Source: an uncultured Pseudomonadota bacterium
GTDB taxonomy: Bacteria > Pseudomonadota > Gammaproteobacteria > Steroidobacterales > Steroidobacteraceae
NCBI GenBank assembly: GCA_903884235.1
Contig: CAISEB010000027.1
Location: 1-57,045, forward strand
Direction: 5' to 3'
DNA length: 57,045 nucleotides
The notes under the pieces are model-generated. The model did no database searches. It saw nothing but the letters and a program-made list of their open reading frames with translations, and was not told the DNA's origin. Shown here in pieces: positions 38,761 to 48,338 of this stretch (position 1 is the first letter of the stretch; each line of letters starts with the position of its first letter). A program made the position numbers and the translations under genes.

Positions 38761-38766
38761 TAAAAT
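38761..38766 (+). promoter_or_regulatory. Candidate -10 box of purM
   Basis: TAAAAT, the only A/T-rich element before purM. It places the transcript start near 38773, about 27 bases before the ATG. There is no -35 match 17 bases upstream; the palindrome at 38744-38755 is there instead. Confidence 0.4.
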
Positions 38767-38799
38767 ACCACAGCCTACCCTCTGGCCTCGGCGAGCCCC

Positions 38800-39817
<1,018 letters not shown>

Positions 39818-39837
<20 letters not shown>

Positions 39838-40501
39838 GCGCCACGGGCGCCTGCCGGTGGTCGTGCTGCTGTCCGGCAGCGGCACGAATTTCGCAGCGAT
39901 CGCGGCTGCCGCCGCCGATGGTCGCCTGGCGATCGACATCCGCGCGGTCGTCTCGGATCGACCGGCGGCGTTCGGCCTCGAGCGCGCCCGCGCGCTCGGC
40001 ATCCCCGCGATCGCGGTACCTCCCCGCGAGTACCCGGACCGCACGGCCCATGATCTCGCGCTGATCGAGCGCATCGATGCGCACCAACCCGCGCTCGTCG
40101 TGCTGGCCGGCTACATGCGGATCTTCACGCCGGCATTCGTCGAGCGCTACGCGGACCGGATGCTGAACATCCACCCGTCGCTTCTGCCCGCCTACACGGG
40201 CCTCAACACGCACCGCCGGGCACTCGAAGACGCCGTGCAGTGGCATGGCTGCACGGTCCACTACGTGACCGAGGAGTTGGACGGCGGCCCCCTCGTCGCG
40301 CAGGCGCCGGTGCCGGTGCTCCCGGGCGACACCGAGGACACGCTGGCCCAACGCGTGCACCGCGCGGAACACCAGCTGTACCCGACGGTCATAGACTGGG
40401 TGGCGAGCGGGCGACTGCGCTCCGTGGGCCATGTCGTCTCCCTCGATGGCGAGCCGCTCGTCGAGCCGGTGCGCCTGGAGTACGCGAATGTCGTGGACTG
40501 A
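39818..40501 (+). CDS. purN: Phosphoribosylglycinamide formyltransferase (folate-dependent)
   Basis: A 227-residue GAR transformylase. Family text: [14 protein letters not shown], then [19 protein letters not shown] with the catalytic Asn and His, and [16 protein letters not shown] with the Asp. It uses 10-formyl-tetrahydrofolate. The GTG at 39818 lies inside the end of purM (20-base overlap); a later GTG would also keep the core, so the start is not certain. Confidence 0.96.
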
Positions 40502-41243
40502 TCATTCCTGGCGCCGTGCGGCGATGGCGCTGGTGCTGGCTACAACCGCCCACGTGGCCCATGCGGAGGGCCTGCGTGCGCACCAGGTCACCTATCACAC
40601 GACGTTCAAGGGGCTGAGCGCGGGGGATCTGCAGCTCACGCTGAAGCCCGACTCCCAGCCCGATCACTGGACGTACGAGACGCGGGCGTACCCGAGCTTC
40701 CTCGCGAGCTTCGTGATCAGCGGCAACTCGATGGAGCGTAGCGCATTCACGCTGACACCAGCCGGCGTCGAGCCGAACCGGTACCAGCTGAACGACGGCA
40801 GCGGCAAGCACGAGAAGGAAACGGACCTCACGTACGAATCCGGCGGACGGGTCCATGGCGTCGTCGAGGGCCAGCCGCTCGACATGGCGCTCGAGCCAGG
40901 AACGCAGGACGTGACCTCGATCCGCGCGGCCCTGATCGCCGATCTCGTCGCCGGGCGCGAACCGCGCGAGTACGCGATGCTCGACGGCCGCGAGATCAAG
41001 CGCTACGTCTACACCAAGGTCGGTACGGCCAGAATCTCGACCGCCGTCGGACCCGTGGACACGGTCATCTACAGCAGCGATCGCAAGGGGTCGGACGGTC
41101 GCGGCCGGATCTGGCAGTACTGGTACGCGCCGTCCCTCGGCTTTTTGCCGGTGAAGATCGAACAGCGCGAGGACGGCGCCACGCGCATGACCTTCACCCT
41201 GCGCTCGCTGAAGTGGCTGCCCGCCGACGCCGGCGGGCACTAG
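40488..41243 (+). CDS. DUF3108 periplasmic protein
   Basis: A 251-residue protein with an N-terminal signal peptide (WRRAAMALVLATTAHVAHA). The body is predicted all-beta, with the DUF3108 pattern YHTTFKGLSAGDLQLTLK at the start and YWYAPSLGFLPVKIEQRE near the end. Function unknown. ATG 40488 overlaps purN by 14 bases. Convergent with dcd. Confidence 0.9.
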   Translation: MSWTDHSWRRAAMALVLATTAHVAHAEGLRAHQVTYHTTFKGLSAGDLQLTLKPDSQPDHWTYETRAYPSFLASFVISGNSMERSAFTLTPAGVEPNRYQLNDGSGKHEKETDLTYESGGRVHGVVEGQPLDMALEPGTQDVTSIRAALIADLVAGREPREYAMLDGREIKRYVYTKVGTARISTAVGPVDTVIYSSDRKGSDGRGRIWQYWYAPSLGFLPVKIEQREDGATRMTFTLRSLKWLPADAGGH

Positions 41244-41247
41244 CGCA

Positions 41248-42528
41248 TCAGGTCTTCGGCAGCGTCACGCCCCGCTGGCCCTGGTACTTGCCGCTGCGAT
41301 CCTTGTACGACGTATCGCACACCTCATCGGACTCGAAGAAGAGCATCTGCGCGACGCCTTCGTTGGCGTAGATCTTCGCGGGCAGCGGCGTCGTGTTCGA
41401 GAACTCGAGCGTCACATGCCCTTCCCATTCGGGCTCGAGCGGCGTTACGTTGACGATGATCCCGCAATTGTGGACGAACACGCCGGCCTCGAGCGCAAAG
41501 TTCCCGGCCTCGGGAACCGTCAGGCAGTACACGTCGTGGTCTCCCGCGACGGGACGGATCGACGCAACCTTGTGATTGCGGATCGAATGCCGCTCGGCGC
41601 GGAAGCCACTCGCTCGATTCGCGGCAAGGGCAGACTTGCTCGCGACCGAGCGACTAGCGAATGCGAAGCCCTCTTCGCCTGACGCGCGCAGGCGAGCATG
41701 CACGTGCCGGATGGCAGGCGGGGAGCTATTTGCGAGGTCGGATTCGGCGTGCTGGCGGCTCTCGCCCACCAGCCCAGCATGGACGCCATTGCGCACTTTC
41801 CACTCGTCGGCGAGAACGCGGATTGCATCCAGGCGACCGTTCGATGGCTGGTACACCAGATCGTGGCCGGCGCGCACGTGCCGATAGAGCGGCATCAGCG
41901 AGTCCTTCTCGCGAAGGTCGCCCGCCGAGACCATCAGTCCATCGCGCGTGAGAAACAGGTGGTCCGGCGTCGCGCGAATGACCGCGCCGTCATCGAGCGC
42001 GATCTCGAGGAGCGAGTCCCTTCCGATGAAGCGCGGCGCCTCCAGCCGGGCCAGGATGACGCGCCCACGGGCATCAATGCTGTAACCTAAGAAGACCTCT
42101 CCCGACTCCGCACGTCGCGCCATGTCTTCCAGCGACGCGCTCGCTCCATTCGCGAGCGCGACACGCGTATCGCCACTGAAGCAGCGGGCATACGTGGACT
42201 TGCCGACACAAACCGTCAGCGTGCTGCGCGGAATGCGAAAGTACTCGACCGTGCGCGCGAGCGCGAACGAATTCGGCGGGATGATGCAGACGTCCGCGGT
42301 GATGTCGACGAAGCTCTGCGGATCGAACGCCTTCGGGTCGACGATGGTCGAGTTGATGTTCGTGAAGATCTTGAACTCGTTCGCGCAGCGCACGTCGTAG
42401 CCGTAGCTCGAGGTTCCATACGAGACGATCTTGCGACCGTCCACGCTGCGAACCTGGCCGGCCTCGAACGGCTCGATCATGCCGGCGGCAGCCTGGCGGC
42501 GGATCCAGTGGTCGGACTTGATGCTCAT
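41248..42528 (-). CDS. dcd: dCTP deaminase interrupted by an in-frame intein
   Basis: A 426-residue precursor. Residues 1-115 and 355-426 together make a 187-residue dCTP deaminase of the Pseudomonas type, which converts dCTP to dUTP for dTMP synthesis. N-extein: MSIKSDHWIRR, SSYGYDVRCANEFKIF, and the active-site loop GKSTYAR (Ser111, Arg115). C-extein: CGIIVNVTPLEPEWEGHV, then the catalytic Glu in TLEFSN and GQRGVTLPKT. The 239 residues between are an intein with no frame break. Splicing must occur to make a working hexamer or trimer. Downstream of mrp by 54 bases. Confidence 0.95.
   Translation of the reverse strand: MSIKSDHWIRRQAAAGMIEPFEAGQVRSVDGRKIVSYGTSSYGYDVRCANEFKIFTNINSTIVDPKAFDPQSFVDITADVCIIPPNSFALARTVEYFRIPRSTLTVCVGKSTYARCFSGDTRVALANGASASLEDMARRAESGEVFLGYSIDARGRVILARLEAPRFIGRDSLLEIALDDGAVIRATPDHLFLTRDGLMVSAGDLREKDSLMPLYRHVRAGHDLVYQPSNGRLDAIRVLADEWKVRNGVHAGLVGESRQHAESDLANSSPPAIRHVHARLRASGEEGFAFASRSVASKSALAANRASGFRAERHSIRNHKVASIRPVAGDHDVYCLTVPEAGNFALEAGVFVHNCGIIVNVTPLEPEWEGHVTLEFSNTTPLPAKIYANEGVAQMLFFESDEVCDTSYKDRSGKYQGQRGVTLPKT
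41467..42183 (-). other. Intein in dCTP deaminase (239 aa)
   Basis: The insert begins with Cys116 (block A CFSGDTRVAL) and ends with FVHN, followed by Cys355 as the +1 residue. Block B is IRATPDHLFLTRDG (His75 of the intein); block F is VYCLTVPEAGNFAL; block G ends in His-Asn. All residues needed for class 1 splicing (Cys1, block B His, penultimate His, terminal Asn, +1 Cys) are present, so it should be active. Intein residues 100-165 look like a worn HNH endonuclease. By eye, three rows of the insert are 63-68% G+C, against about 83% in one row of the neighbouring mrp gene. Confidence 0.93.
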
Positions 42529-42582
42529 GCTTGCCCCGTTGCGAAGTCTGTCTGCGAACTTGTCACGAATCGCCCGTGCGCC

Positions 42583-43656
42583 TCAATCATCACTTTCCGT
42601 GAGCGTCGGGAACGCAGCACCACCGGCTCCGGCGGCAAGGCGGCCCGCCGCGCGCCGCGCGATGCGGCCATACGCCGCCGCGACGCGGCCTTCTGGCTCC
42701 GCGACCACCGTCGGCCGCCCGCCGTCGGCCTGCTCCCGGATACGGATGTCGAGCGGCAGGCTGCCGAGCAGCGGGATGTCGTAGTCCGCGGCCATCCGTT
42801 CGCCGCCACCGGCCCCGAAGATGTGCTCCTCGTGGCCGCAGTTCGAGCAGACGTGCATCGCCATGTTCTCGACGATGCCGAGCACCGGGACCGAGACCTT
42901 GCGGAACATCTGCAGTCCCTTGCGCGCGTCGGCCAGCGCGATGTCCTGCGGCGTCGTCACGATGATGGCGCCACTGACCGGGACCCGCTGCGCGAGGGTC
43001 AGCTGGATGTCGCCGGTACCCGGCGGCAGGTCGATCACGAGGTAGTCGAGGTCGCCCCAATTGGTGTCGCCGAGCAGCTGCATCAGCGCCTGCGTCACCA
43101 TCGGCCCGCGCCACACCATCGGCTGCTCCGGGTCGATCAGAAAGCCGATCGACATGACCTCGACCCCGTACGCACGCAGCGGCTCGATGCGCTTGCCGTC
43201 GACCGTGTTCGGCCGCTCCCCGGAAAGGCCCATCATCAGCGGCTGGCTGGGTCCGTAGATGTCGGCATCGAGGAGGCCGACACGGGCGCCCTGGGCGGAC
43301 AGCGCGAGCGCGAGGTTGGCGGCGGTCGTCGACTTGCCGACGCCGCCCTTGCCGGATGCGATCGCCAGAATGTTCTTGATATGCGGGAAGGGCTTCAGGC
43401 TGCCCTGCACGGCCTGCGGCTGGATCCGCGCCGTCAGGCGAACCCCCACCGTGCCGACCCAGCCCGCCTGGGCCAGTGCTGCGGCGAGGACCGGCCCGAG
43501 GTCCGCCTCGTAGCCGCCCACCGGGAAGCCGAGCGTGACCTCGACCGTCGCCACGTTGCCGGCGATCGTGACGGCCGTCACGGCGTCGCAGAGTGGACGG
43601 TCGAGGGCGGGATCGATGGCCGCGGAAGCGGCGTCGCGAAGGACCTGGTCGTTCAT
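42583..43656 (-). CDS. mrp: Iron-sulfur cluster carrier Mrp (ApbC)
   Basis: A 357-residue P-loop NTPase that binds and hands on 4Fe-4S clusters. N-terminal FeS_assembly (DUF59) domain about 5-80; Walker A SGKGGVGKST (101-110); CxxC in MHVCSNCGHEEH for cluster binding. In E. coli mrp is divergent from metG; here a kinase-PilT-PilU unit separates them. Confidence 0.95.
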   Translation of the reverse strand: MNDQVLRDAASAAIDPALDRPLCDAVTAVTIAGNVATVEVTLGFPVGGYEADLGPVLAAALAQAGWVGTVGVRLTARIQPQAVQGSLKPFPHIKNILAIASGKGGVGKSTTAANLALALSAQGARVGLLDADIYGPSQPLMMGLSGERPNTVDGKRIEPLRAYGVEVMSIGFLIDPEQPMVWRGPMVTQALMQLLGDTNWGDLDYLVIDLPPGTGDIQLTLAQRVPVSGAIIVTTPQDIALADARKGLQMFRKVSVPVLGIVENMAMHVCSNCGHEEHIFGAGGGERMAADYDIPLLGSLPLDIRIREQADGGRPTVVAEPEGRVAAAYGRIARRAAGRLAAGAGGAAFPTLTESDD

Positions 43657-43733
43657 TCGGGCTGGAGGGTCGTGACGGGGGTCGCCATTCTAGCGGAGCG
43701 GAGGGCCCGGGGGGCGGCCGCGCCGCGACCCTG

Positions 43734-43742
43734 TGGCATAAT
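43734..43742 (+). promoter_or_regulatory. Extended -10 TGGCATAAT before the HEAT-kinase gene
   Basis: An extended -10 (TG-G-CATAAT). Transcription would begin about base 43749, which is the G of the GTG start, so the mRNA could be leaderless. The same nine bases precede metG at 48339. Confidence 0.45.
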
Positions 43743-43748
43743 TCGGCC

Positions 43749-46139
43749 GTGAAATTCCTGACGTCCATCCGCAGCGAACGGATCCTTGCCGACCTCAAGT
43801 CGGCGGGCGACCCGGCGAGCCCGCAGTTTCGCAAGGCGGTCGAGCGGCTGATCGGCCTCGGCAAGGACGCCATCCCGGTGTGCATCGAGGCCCTTCCCAC
43901 CGCAGACAAGCGCGAGACGATGGCCTTCGTCGAGGTGCTCGGAGCGCTCGCCGACGCCAAGACCCTGCCGACTCTGCTCCACGCGCTGTCGGAGCCCAAC
44001 GCCCGCGTGGTCGCCGCCGTGTCGTGGGCGCTGTCCAGCGCCCGCACGTTCTCCGCGAACCTGCTCCTCGACGCCTACAAGGACCCGGAGTTCGCCAGCC
44101 CCGCGCTGCTCGACATCATCTCCGCGCACAAGACCCGGATTCCGCTGCGCGACCTGCTCGCCGCTGCGTACTCCCAGGAGACGGGCGACAAGCAGGGCCT
44201 GTTCAAGATCATCGGCGACGTGGCGGACGAGCAGTCGATCCCGGACCTCGTCGCCCGGCTCGAGGGCAACAACCCGACGGTCCGCGTCTACCTGATGGAC
44301 ATCCTCAGTCGCTTCGGGACCCCGGAGGTCCAGACCGCGCTGATGTCCCAGCTCAGGGATCCGAGCAAGCTCGTGCGCCAGGCCGCCCTCGCGGCGCTCC
44401 TGAAGACGCCGAACCTGCACGACGTCGGCCCGATCGCACCGCTGCTCGGCGACTCGGACATGGAGGTCTCGAACCGCGCGGTCGAGGTCCTGATCCGTGC
44501 CAGGCACCCCGACACCGTGCGCCACCTGGTGCCCGCCCTGCAGGACGAGTCGGAATACGCGCGCCGCGCGGCCGTCGAGGTCCTCAACGAGGTCGGCGAC
44601 GCCTCGTCGGTGAAGTTCCTGCTCGACCGCATCAAGGACAGCGACTGGTGGGTGCGCAGCCGCGCAGCCGACGCCCTCGGGCGCATCGGCGGCCCGCGCG
44701 TCGTCGATGCGGTCCTGCAACTGGTGCGCGACAAGGACGACGACATCCGGCGCACCGCGATCGAGATCCTCAACCTCACCAAGGACGAGCGCGCGGTCGA
44801 CCATCTGCTGCACGCCACCAGCGACACCGACTGGTGGGTCGTCGAACGCGCGGTCGACGCGCTCGCCGAGATCGGCAGCCACAGGGCCGTGCCGCGCCTG
44901 CTGGAGATGCTCAAGGGACCGGCGCACTGCGTGCCGGCGACGATCCGCGCACTCGCCAAGCTCGGCGATTCCTCGGCCGTGAACGCGCTGCTCACCCAGC
45001 TCGCACGCCCCGAGAAGGAAATCCGCGTCGAGACGATCCAGGCGCTCGCCAAGCTCTCGGACGATCGCACGGCGGAGACCGTGCGCACCAAGATCCGCAC
45101 TATCGGCGAGGTCTCCACCGACCAGACGGTGTCGGTCGCCGCGGCCCGCGCGCTGCAGGACCTCGATGCCCGCTTCTCCTCGACGCAGGCCGTCGCGAAC
45201 CGCAGGACCGAGGCCATCGTCGCGGCGCCCGCGCGCACGATGCTGATCGACAACGCCGACGTGCGCGAGCTGGTCGAGCAGAACGAGGCCAGCGCGCAGC
45301 GCCTCGACATCTCGACGCTGCAGCCGGGAGACGTGCTCGACGGCCGCTACAAGTACATCGAGAAGATCGGCAAGGGCGCATTCGGCACCGTGCTGCTGAT
45401 GGAGGACACGGTCGTCGACGAGCGACTGATCCTCAAGTTCCTCAATCCGAGCGTGTCGCAGGACGAGGAGATGATGAAGCGGTTCGTGCACGAGCTGCGC
45501 TATTCGCGCAAGATCACGCACCGCAACGTCATCCGCATCTACGACTTCCTCTTCATTCGCGGCAACTACGCGATCTCGATGGAGTACTTCCCGAGCCACA
45601 CGCTCGGCGCGGAGATCGTCAACGAACAGCCCATGCCGATCGGCAAGGCCGTGCGGTACGGGATCGACATCGCCACGGGCATGGCCGTCGCCCACCAGGT
45701 CGGCATCGTGCACCGCGACCTGAAGCCGGCCAACGTGCTGATCAACGACGATTCGCTGCTGAAGGTCGTCGACTTCGGCGTCGCCGCCGCACAGAAGGAA
45801 GGCGACGCGCAGCTGACCAAGACCGGCTACGTGATCGGCTCGCCTAAGTACATGGCGCCGGAACAGATCCTCGGCAAGCCCGTCGATCCGCGCGCCGACG
45901 TCTACAGCACAGGCGTGATCCTCTACGAGATGCTCACCGGCGTGCCGCCGTATTCGCGCGGCGACCACATGGCGGTGATGTACCAGCACGTGCAGGGCAA
46001 GGCCCGGGCACCGATCGAGGTCAACCCGCGCCTGCCGCAGCAGCTGTCGGACCTCGTCGTGAAGGCGATGGCGGTGGACAAGCTGAAGCGGTTCCAGAGC
46101 ATGGACGAACTCAGGCTCGCGCTCGAAAACTTCCTCTAG
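43749..46139 (+). CDS. HEAT-repeat protein with C-terminal Ser/Thr kinase domain
   Basis: A 796-residue cytoplasmic protein. Residues about 30-480 are a ladder of HEAT repeats (for example RAADALGRIGGPRVVDAVL and ERAVDALAEIGSHRAVPRLL). The kinase spans about 532-796: Gly loop IGKGAFGTV (540-548), ATP Lys563 (LILKFL), HRDLKPAN (Asp657, Asn662), DFGVA (Asp675) and GSPKYMAPEQ. All catalytic residues are intact. No membrane helix or PASTA domain. GTG 43749 opens MKFLTSIRSERIL; the upstream in-frame residues overlap the promoter. It leads an operon with two PilT/PilU-type ATPases, so its likely target is pilus retraction. Confidence 0.9.
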   Translation: MKFLTSIRSERILADLKSAGDPASPQFRKAVERLIGLGKDAIPVCIEALPTADKRETMAFVEVLGALADAKTLPTLLHALSEPNARVVAAVSWALSSARTFSANLLLDAYKDPEFASPALLDIISAHKTRIPLRDLLAAAYSQETGDKQGLFKIIGDVADEQSIPDLVARLEGNNPTVRVYLMDILSRFGTPEVQTALMSQLRDPSKLVRQAALAALLKTPNLHDVGPIAPLLGDSDMEVSNRAVEVLIRARHPDTVRHLVPALQDESEYARRAAVEVLNEVGDASSVKFLLDRIKDSDWWVRSRAADALGRIGGPRVVDAVLQLVRDKDDDIRRTAIEILNLTKDERAVDHLLHATSDTDWWVVERAVDALAEIGSHRAVPRLLEMLKGPAHCVPATIRALAKLGDSSAVNALLTQLARPEKEIRVETIQALAKLSDDRTAETVRTKIRTIGEVSTDQTVSVAAARALQDLDARFSSTQAVANRRTEAIVAAPARTMLIDNADVRELVEQNEASAQRLDISTLQPGDVLDGRYKYIEKIGKGAFGTVLLMEDTVVDERLILKFLNPSVSQDEEMMKRFVHELRYSRKITHRNVIRIYDFLFIRGNYAISMEYFPSHTLGAEIVNEQPMPIGKAVRYGIDIATGMAVAHQVGIVHRDLKPANVLINDDSLLKVVDFGVAAAQKEGDAQLTKTGYVIGSPKYMAPEQILGKPVDPRADVYSTGVILYEMLTGVPPYSRGDHMAVMYQHVQGKARAPIEVNPRLPQQLSDLVVKAMAVDKLKRFQSMDELRLALENFL

Positions 46140-46149
46140 GAGGCAGCGG

Positions 46150-47241
46150 ATGCCGCGCATAGACGCGTTCCTCAAGCTCGGTACGGCCCAGGGCTGCTCG
46201 GACATCCACCTCGCGGTGGGCGTGCCGCCGATGCTGCGGATGAACGGCGACCTGATGCCGATCCGCTTCCGCAACCTCGGCGACAACGAGCTCGAGGGCT
46301 ACGTCAGCGAGATCCTGACCAAGAAGCAGTCCGAGCAGTTCCGCACCGGCCATGACCTCGACTTCTCCTACGTCGCCGAGGACGGCGGGCGATTCCGTGT
46401 CAACATCTTCCGCAAGGAAACCGGCGTCGGCGCCGTATTCCGGGCGATTCCGGCGTCCGTGCCGACGCTCGACAGCCTGAACCTGCCACCGGTGGTCAAG
46501 CGCCTGCTCGACTTCCACCAGGGCATGATCCTGGTCACCGGCTCGACCGGCACCGGCAAATCGACGACGCTGGCGGCGATGATCGACGAGATCAACCGCA
46601 AGCGCCGGCTGAACATCATCAGCCTCGAGGACCCGATCGAGTTCGTGCACCGCAGCCAGGAGGCCCAGGTCATCCAGCGGGAGTACGAGACGCATGTCCC
46701 GTCGTTCGCCGAAGGCGTGCGTGCCGCGATGCGCGAGGACCCTGATGTCATCCTCGTCGGCGAAATGCGCGACGCCGAGACGATCCGCATGGCGATGACG
46801 GCCGCGGAGACCGGCCACCTCGTGCTCGGCACGCTGCACACGACGAGCGCGACGAAGACCATCGACCGCATCATCGATGCACTGCCGATCGAGGAGCGCG
46901 AGCAGACCAAGAGCTTCCTCTCGCAGAGCCTGCTCGCCGTCATCACGCAGGTGCTCGTCAAGCGCGCCGACAGCCGCACGCGCCGCGCGGTGTGCGAGAT
47001 CATGGTGATGAATCGCGCGATCGGCAAGCTGATCCAGACGGACCAGTCGCACCAGATCACGGCGCAGTTGCAGACCGGCAGGGACGCGGGCATGCAGACG
47101 CTGGACCAGGCGCTGATGGCCGGCGTCATCGCCAAGGAACTCGACCCGGACGACGCCTACATCTACGCGAACGACCGCCGTCCGTTCCAGCGCTACGTGA
47201 GCGACACGACCATGCTTCCGAAGAACGAACTGGCGGAGTGA
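46150..47241 (+). CDS. PilT/PilU-family retraction ATPase 1
   Basis: A 363-residue hexameric ATPase of the type IV pilus retraction family. An N-terminal PAS-like domain starts GCSDIHLAVGVPPMLRMNG; Walker A GSTGTGKST (131-139); Asp box EDPIEFVHRSQ; Walker B VGEMRDAETI; His box TLHTTSA. The PilT AIRAG-like motif reads AIGKLIQTDQ, closer to PilU. ATG at 46150 follows AGGAGG. 10 bases after the kinase. Confidence 0.92.
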   Translation: MPRIDAFLKLGTAQGCSDIHLAVGVPPMLRMNGDLMPIRFRNLGDNELEGYVSEILTKKQSEQFRTGHDLDFSYVAEDGGRFRVNIFRKETGVGAVFRAIPASVPTLDSLNLPPVVKRLLDFHQGMILVTGSTGTGKSTTLAAMIDEINRKRRLNIISLEDPIEFVHRSQEAQVIQREYETHVPSFAEGVRAAMREDPDVILVGEMRDAETIRMAMTAAETGHLVLGTLHTTSATKTIDRIIDALPIEEREQTKSFLSQSLLAVITQVLVKRADSRTRRAVCEIMVMNRAIGKLIQTDQSHQITAQLQTGRDAGMQTLDQALMAGVIAKELDPDDAYIYANDRRPFQRYVSDTTMLPKNELAE

Positions 47242-47248
47242 GGGCGAC

Positions 47249-48310
47249 ATGGCGGCAATCGACGAATACCTCGCCGAGGTCCTTCAGAAGAAGGGCTCCG
47301 ACCTGCACTTCCTCGCCGGCGACCCGGCGCGCCTGCGCGTCTATGGCGACCTGCAGGCGCTGCGCCCGGAGCCGCTGAAGGCGGACTTCGTCCGCGAGAC
47401 CCTGCTCGAGATCATGCCGCAGAAGGCGATCAGTCGCTTCGAGGAGAAGGACGGGGCCGACTTCGCCTACCAGGTGCCGGGGCTTGCGCGCTTCCGCGTG
47501 AACGTGATGCGCCACCTGCACGGCATGGGCGCGATCATGCGCGTCATCCCGTCCGCGGCGCTCACGCTCGACCAGCTCAGCATGCCGGACGCGGTCCGCA
47601 ACATGTGTCGGGTGAACAGCGGCCTGATCCTCGTCACGGGCAAGACCGGCTCCGGCAAGTCGACGACCCTGGCCGCGATGATCGACGACATCAATGCGCG
47701 CGTGCAGGGCCACATCCTGACCGTCGAGGATCCGATCGAATTCGTGCACCAGCGCAAGAGCTGCCTGATCAGCCAGCGCGAGGTCGGGGTGCACGCGCCG
47801 TCCTTCTCCGCCGCGGTCCACTCGGCCCTGCGCGAGGACCCGGATGTCGTGCTGGTCGGCGAAATGCGCGACCTGGAGACGATCAGCGTCGCGGTCTCGG
47901 CCGCGGAGATGGGCATCCTCGTGATGGGGACGCTGCACACCAACGGCGCGGCGGCGACGGTCGACCGCATCGTCAATGCGTTCCCGGCCGACAAGCAGCC
48001 GCACGTCCGCACCATGCTCTCGACGAGCCTGCGCGGCGTCGTTTCCCAGCAGCTGATCCCGCGGGTCGGCCAGCCGGGCCGGGTGGCGGCGCTCGAGATC
48101 CTGGTCAACACGCCAGCCGTCGCCAACCTGATCCGGCAGGGCAAGATGGACCAGCTCGAGAACACCATGCAGAGCGGCTCCGCCCACGGCATGCGCACCA
48201 TGGACATGGCGATCCAGCAGCTGCTGGATGCCCGGGCCATCAGCGGCCGGGAGGCCTTCCGCAAGGCCATCAACAAGCAACGCTTCGAGCAGTACCGGGA
48301 AGCCAGCTAG
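47249..48310 (+). CDS. PilT/PilU-family retraction ATPase 2
   Basis: A 353-residue second copy of the same family, diverged from its neighbour. Features: GSDLHFLAGDPARLRVYGD, Walker A GKTGSGKST (131-139), VEDPIEFVHQRKSC, VGEMRDLETI and GTLHTNGAA. The AIRAG-region reads AVANLIRQGKMDQLENTMQ, close to PilT. A PilT-PilU pair acting together would be consistent. Starts 7 bases after the first ATPase. Confidence 0.92.
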   Translation: MAAIDEYLAEVLQKKGSDLHFLAGDPARLRVYGDLQALRPEPLKADFVRETLLEIMPQKAISRFEEKDGADFAYQVPGLARFRVNVMRHLHGMGAIMRVIPSAALTLDQLSMPDAVRNMCRVNSGLILVTGKTGSGKSTTLAAMIDDINARVQGHILTVEDPIEFVHQRKSCLISQREVGVHAPSFSAAVHSALREDPDVVLVGEMRDLETISVAVSAAEMGILVMGTLHTNGAAATVDRIVNAFPADKQPHVRTMLSTSLRGVVSQQLIPRVGQPGRVAALEILVNTPAVANLIRQGKMDQLENTMQSGSAHGMRTMDMAIQQLLDARAISGREAFRKAINKQRFEQYREAS

Positions 48311-48338
48311 GGCGATCCGAGCGGGCTCGGGCGGGCGC

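Noticed and set aside
41248-42528. dcd as a pseudogene broken by an insertion
   Set aside because: The frame is intact at both junctions, all catalytic residues of both exteins are present, and the insert has intein ends (Cys ... His-Asn | Cys).
43749-45300. Tandem DNA repeats or a CRISPR-like array in the HEAT region
   Set aside because: The periodicity is at the protein level (about 30-40 residues per helical pair); there are no identical DNA repeats or spacers.
43653-46286. An 877-codon frame antisense to the HEAT-kinase
   Set aside because: Repeats of the HEAT ladder give a repetitive His/Asp/Arg/Val shadow; no start signal or motif.
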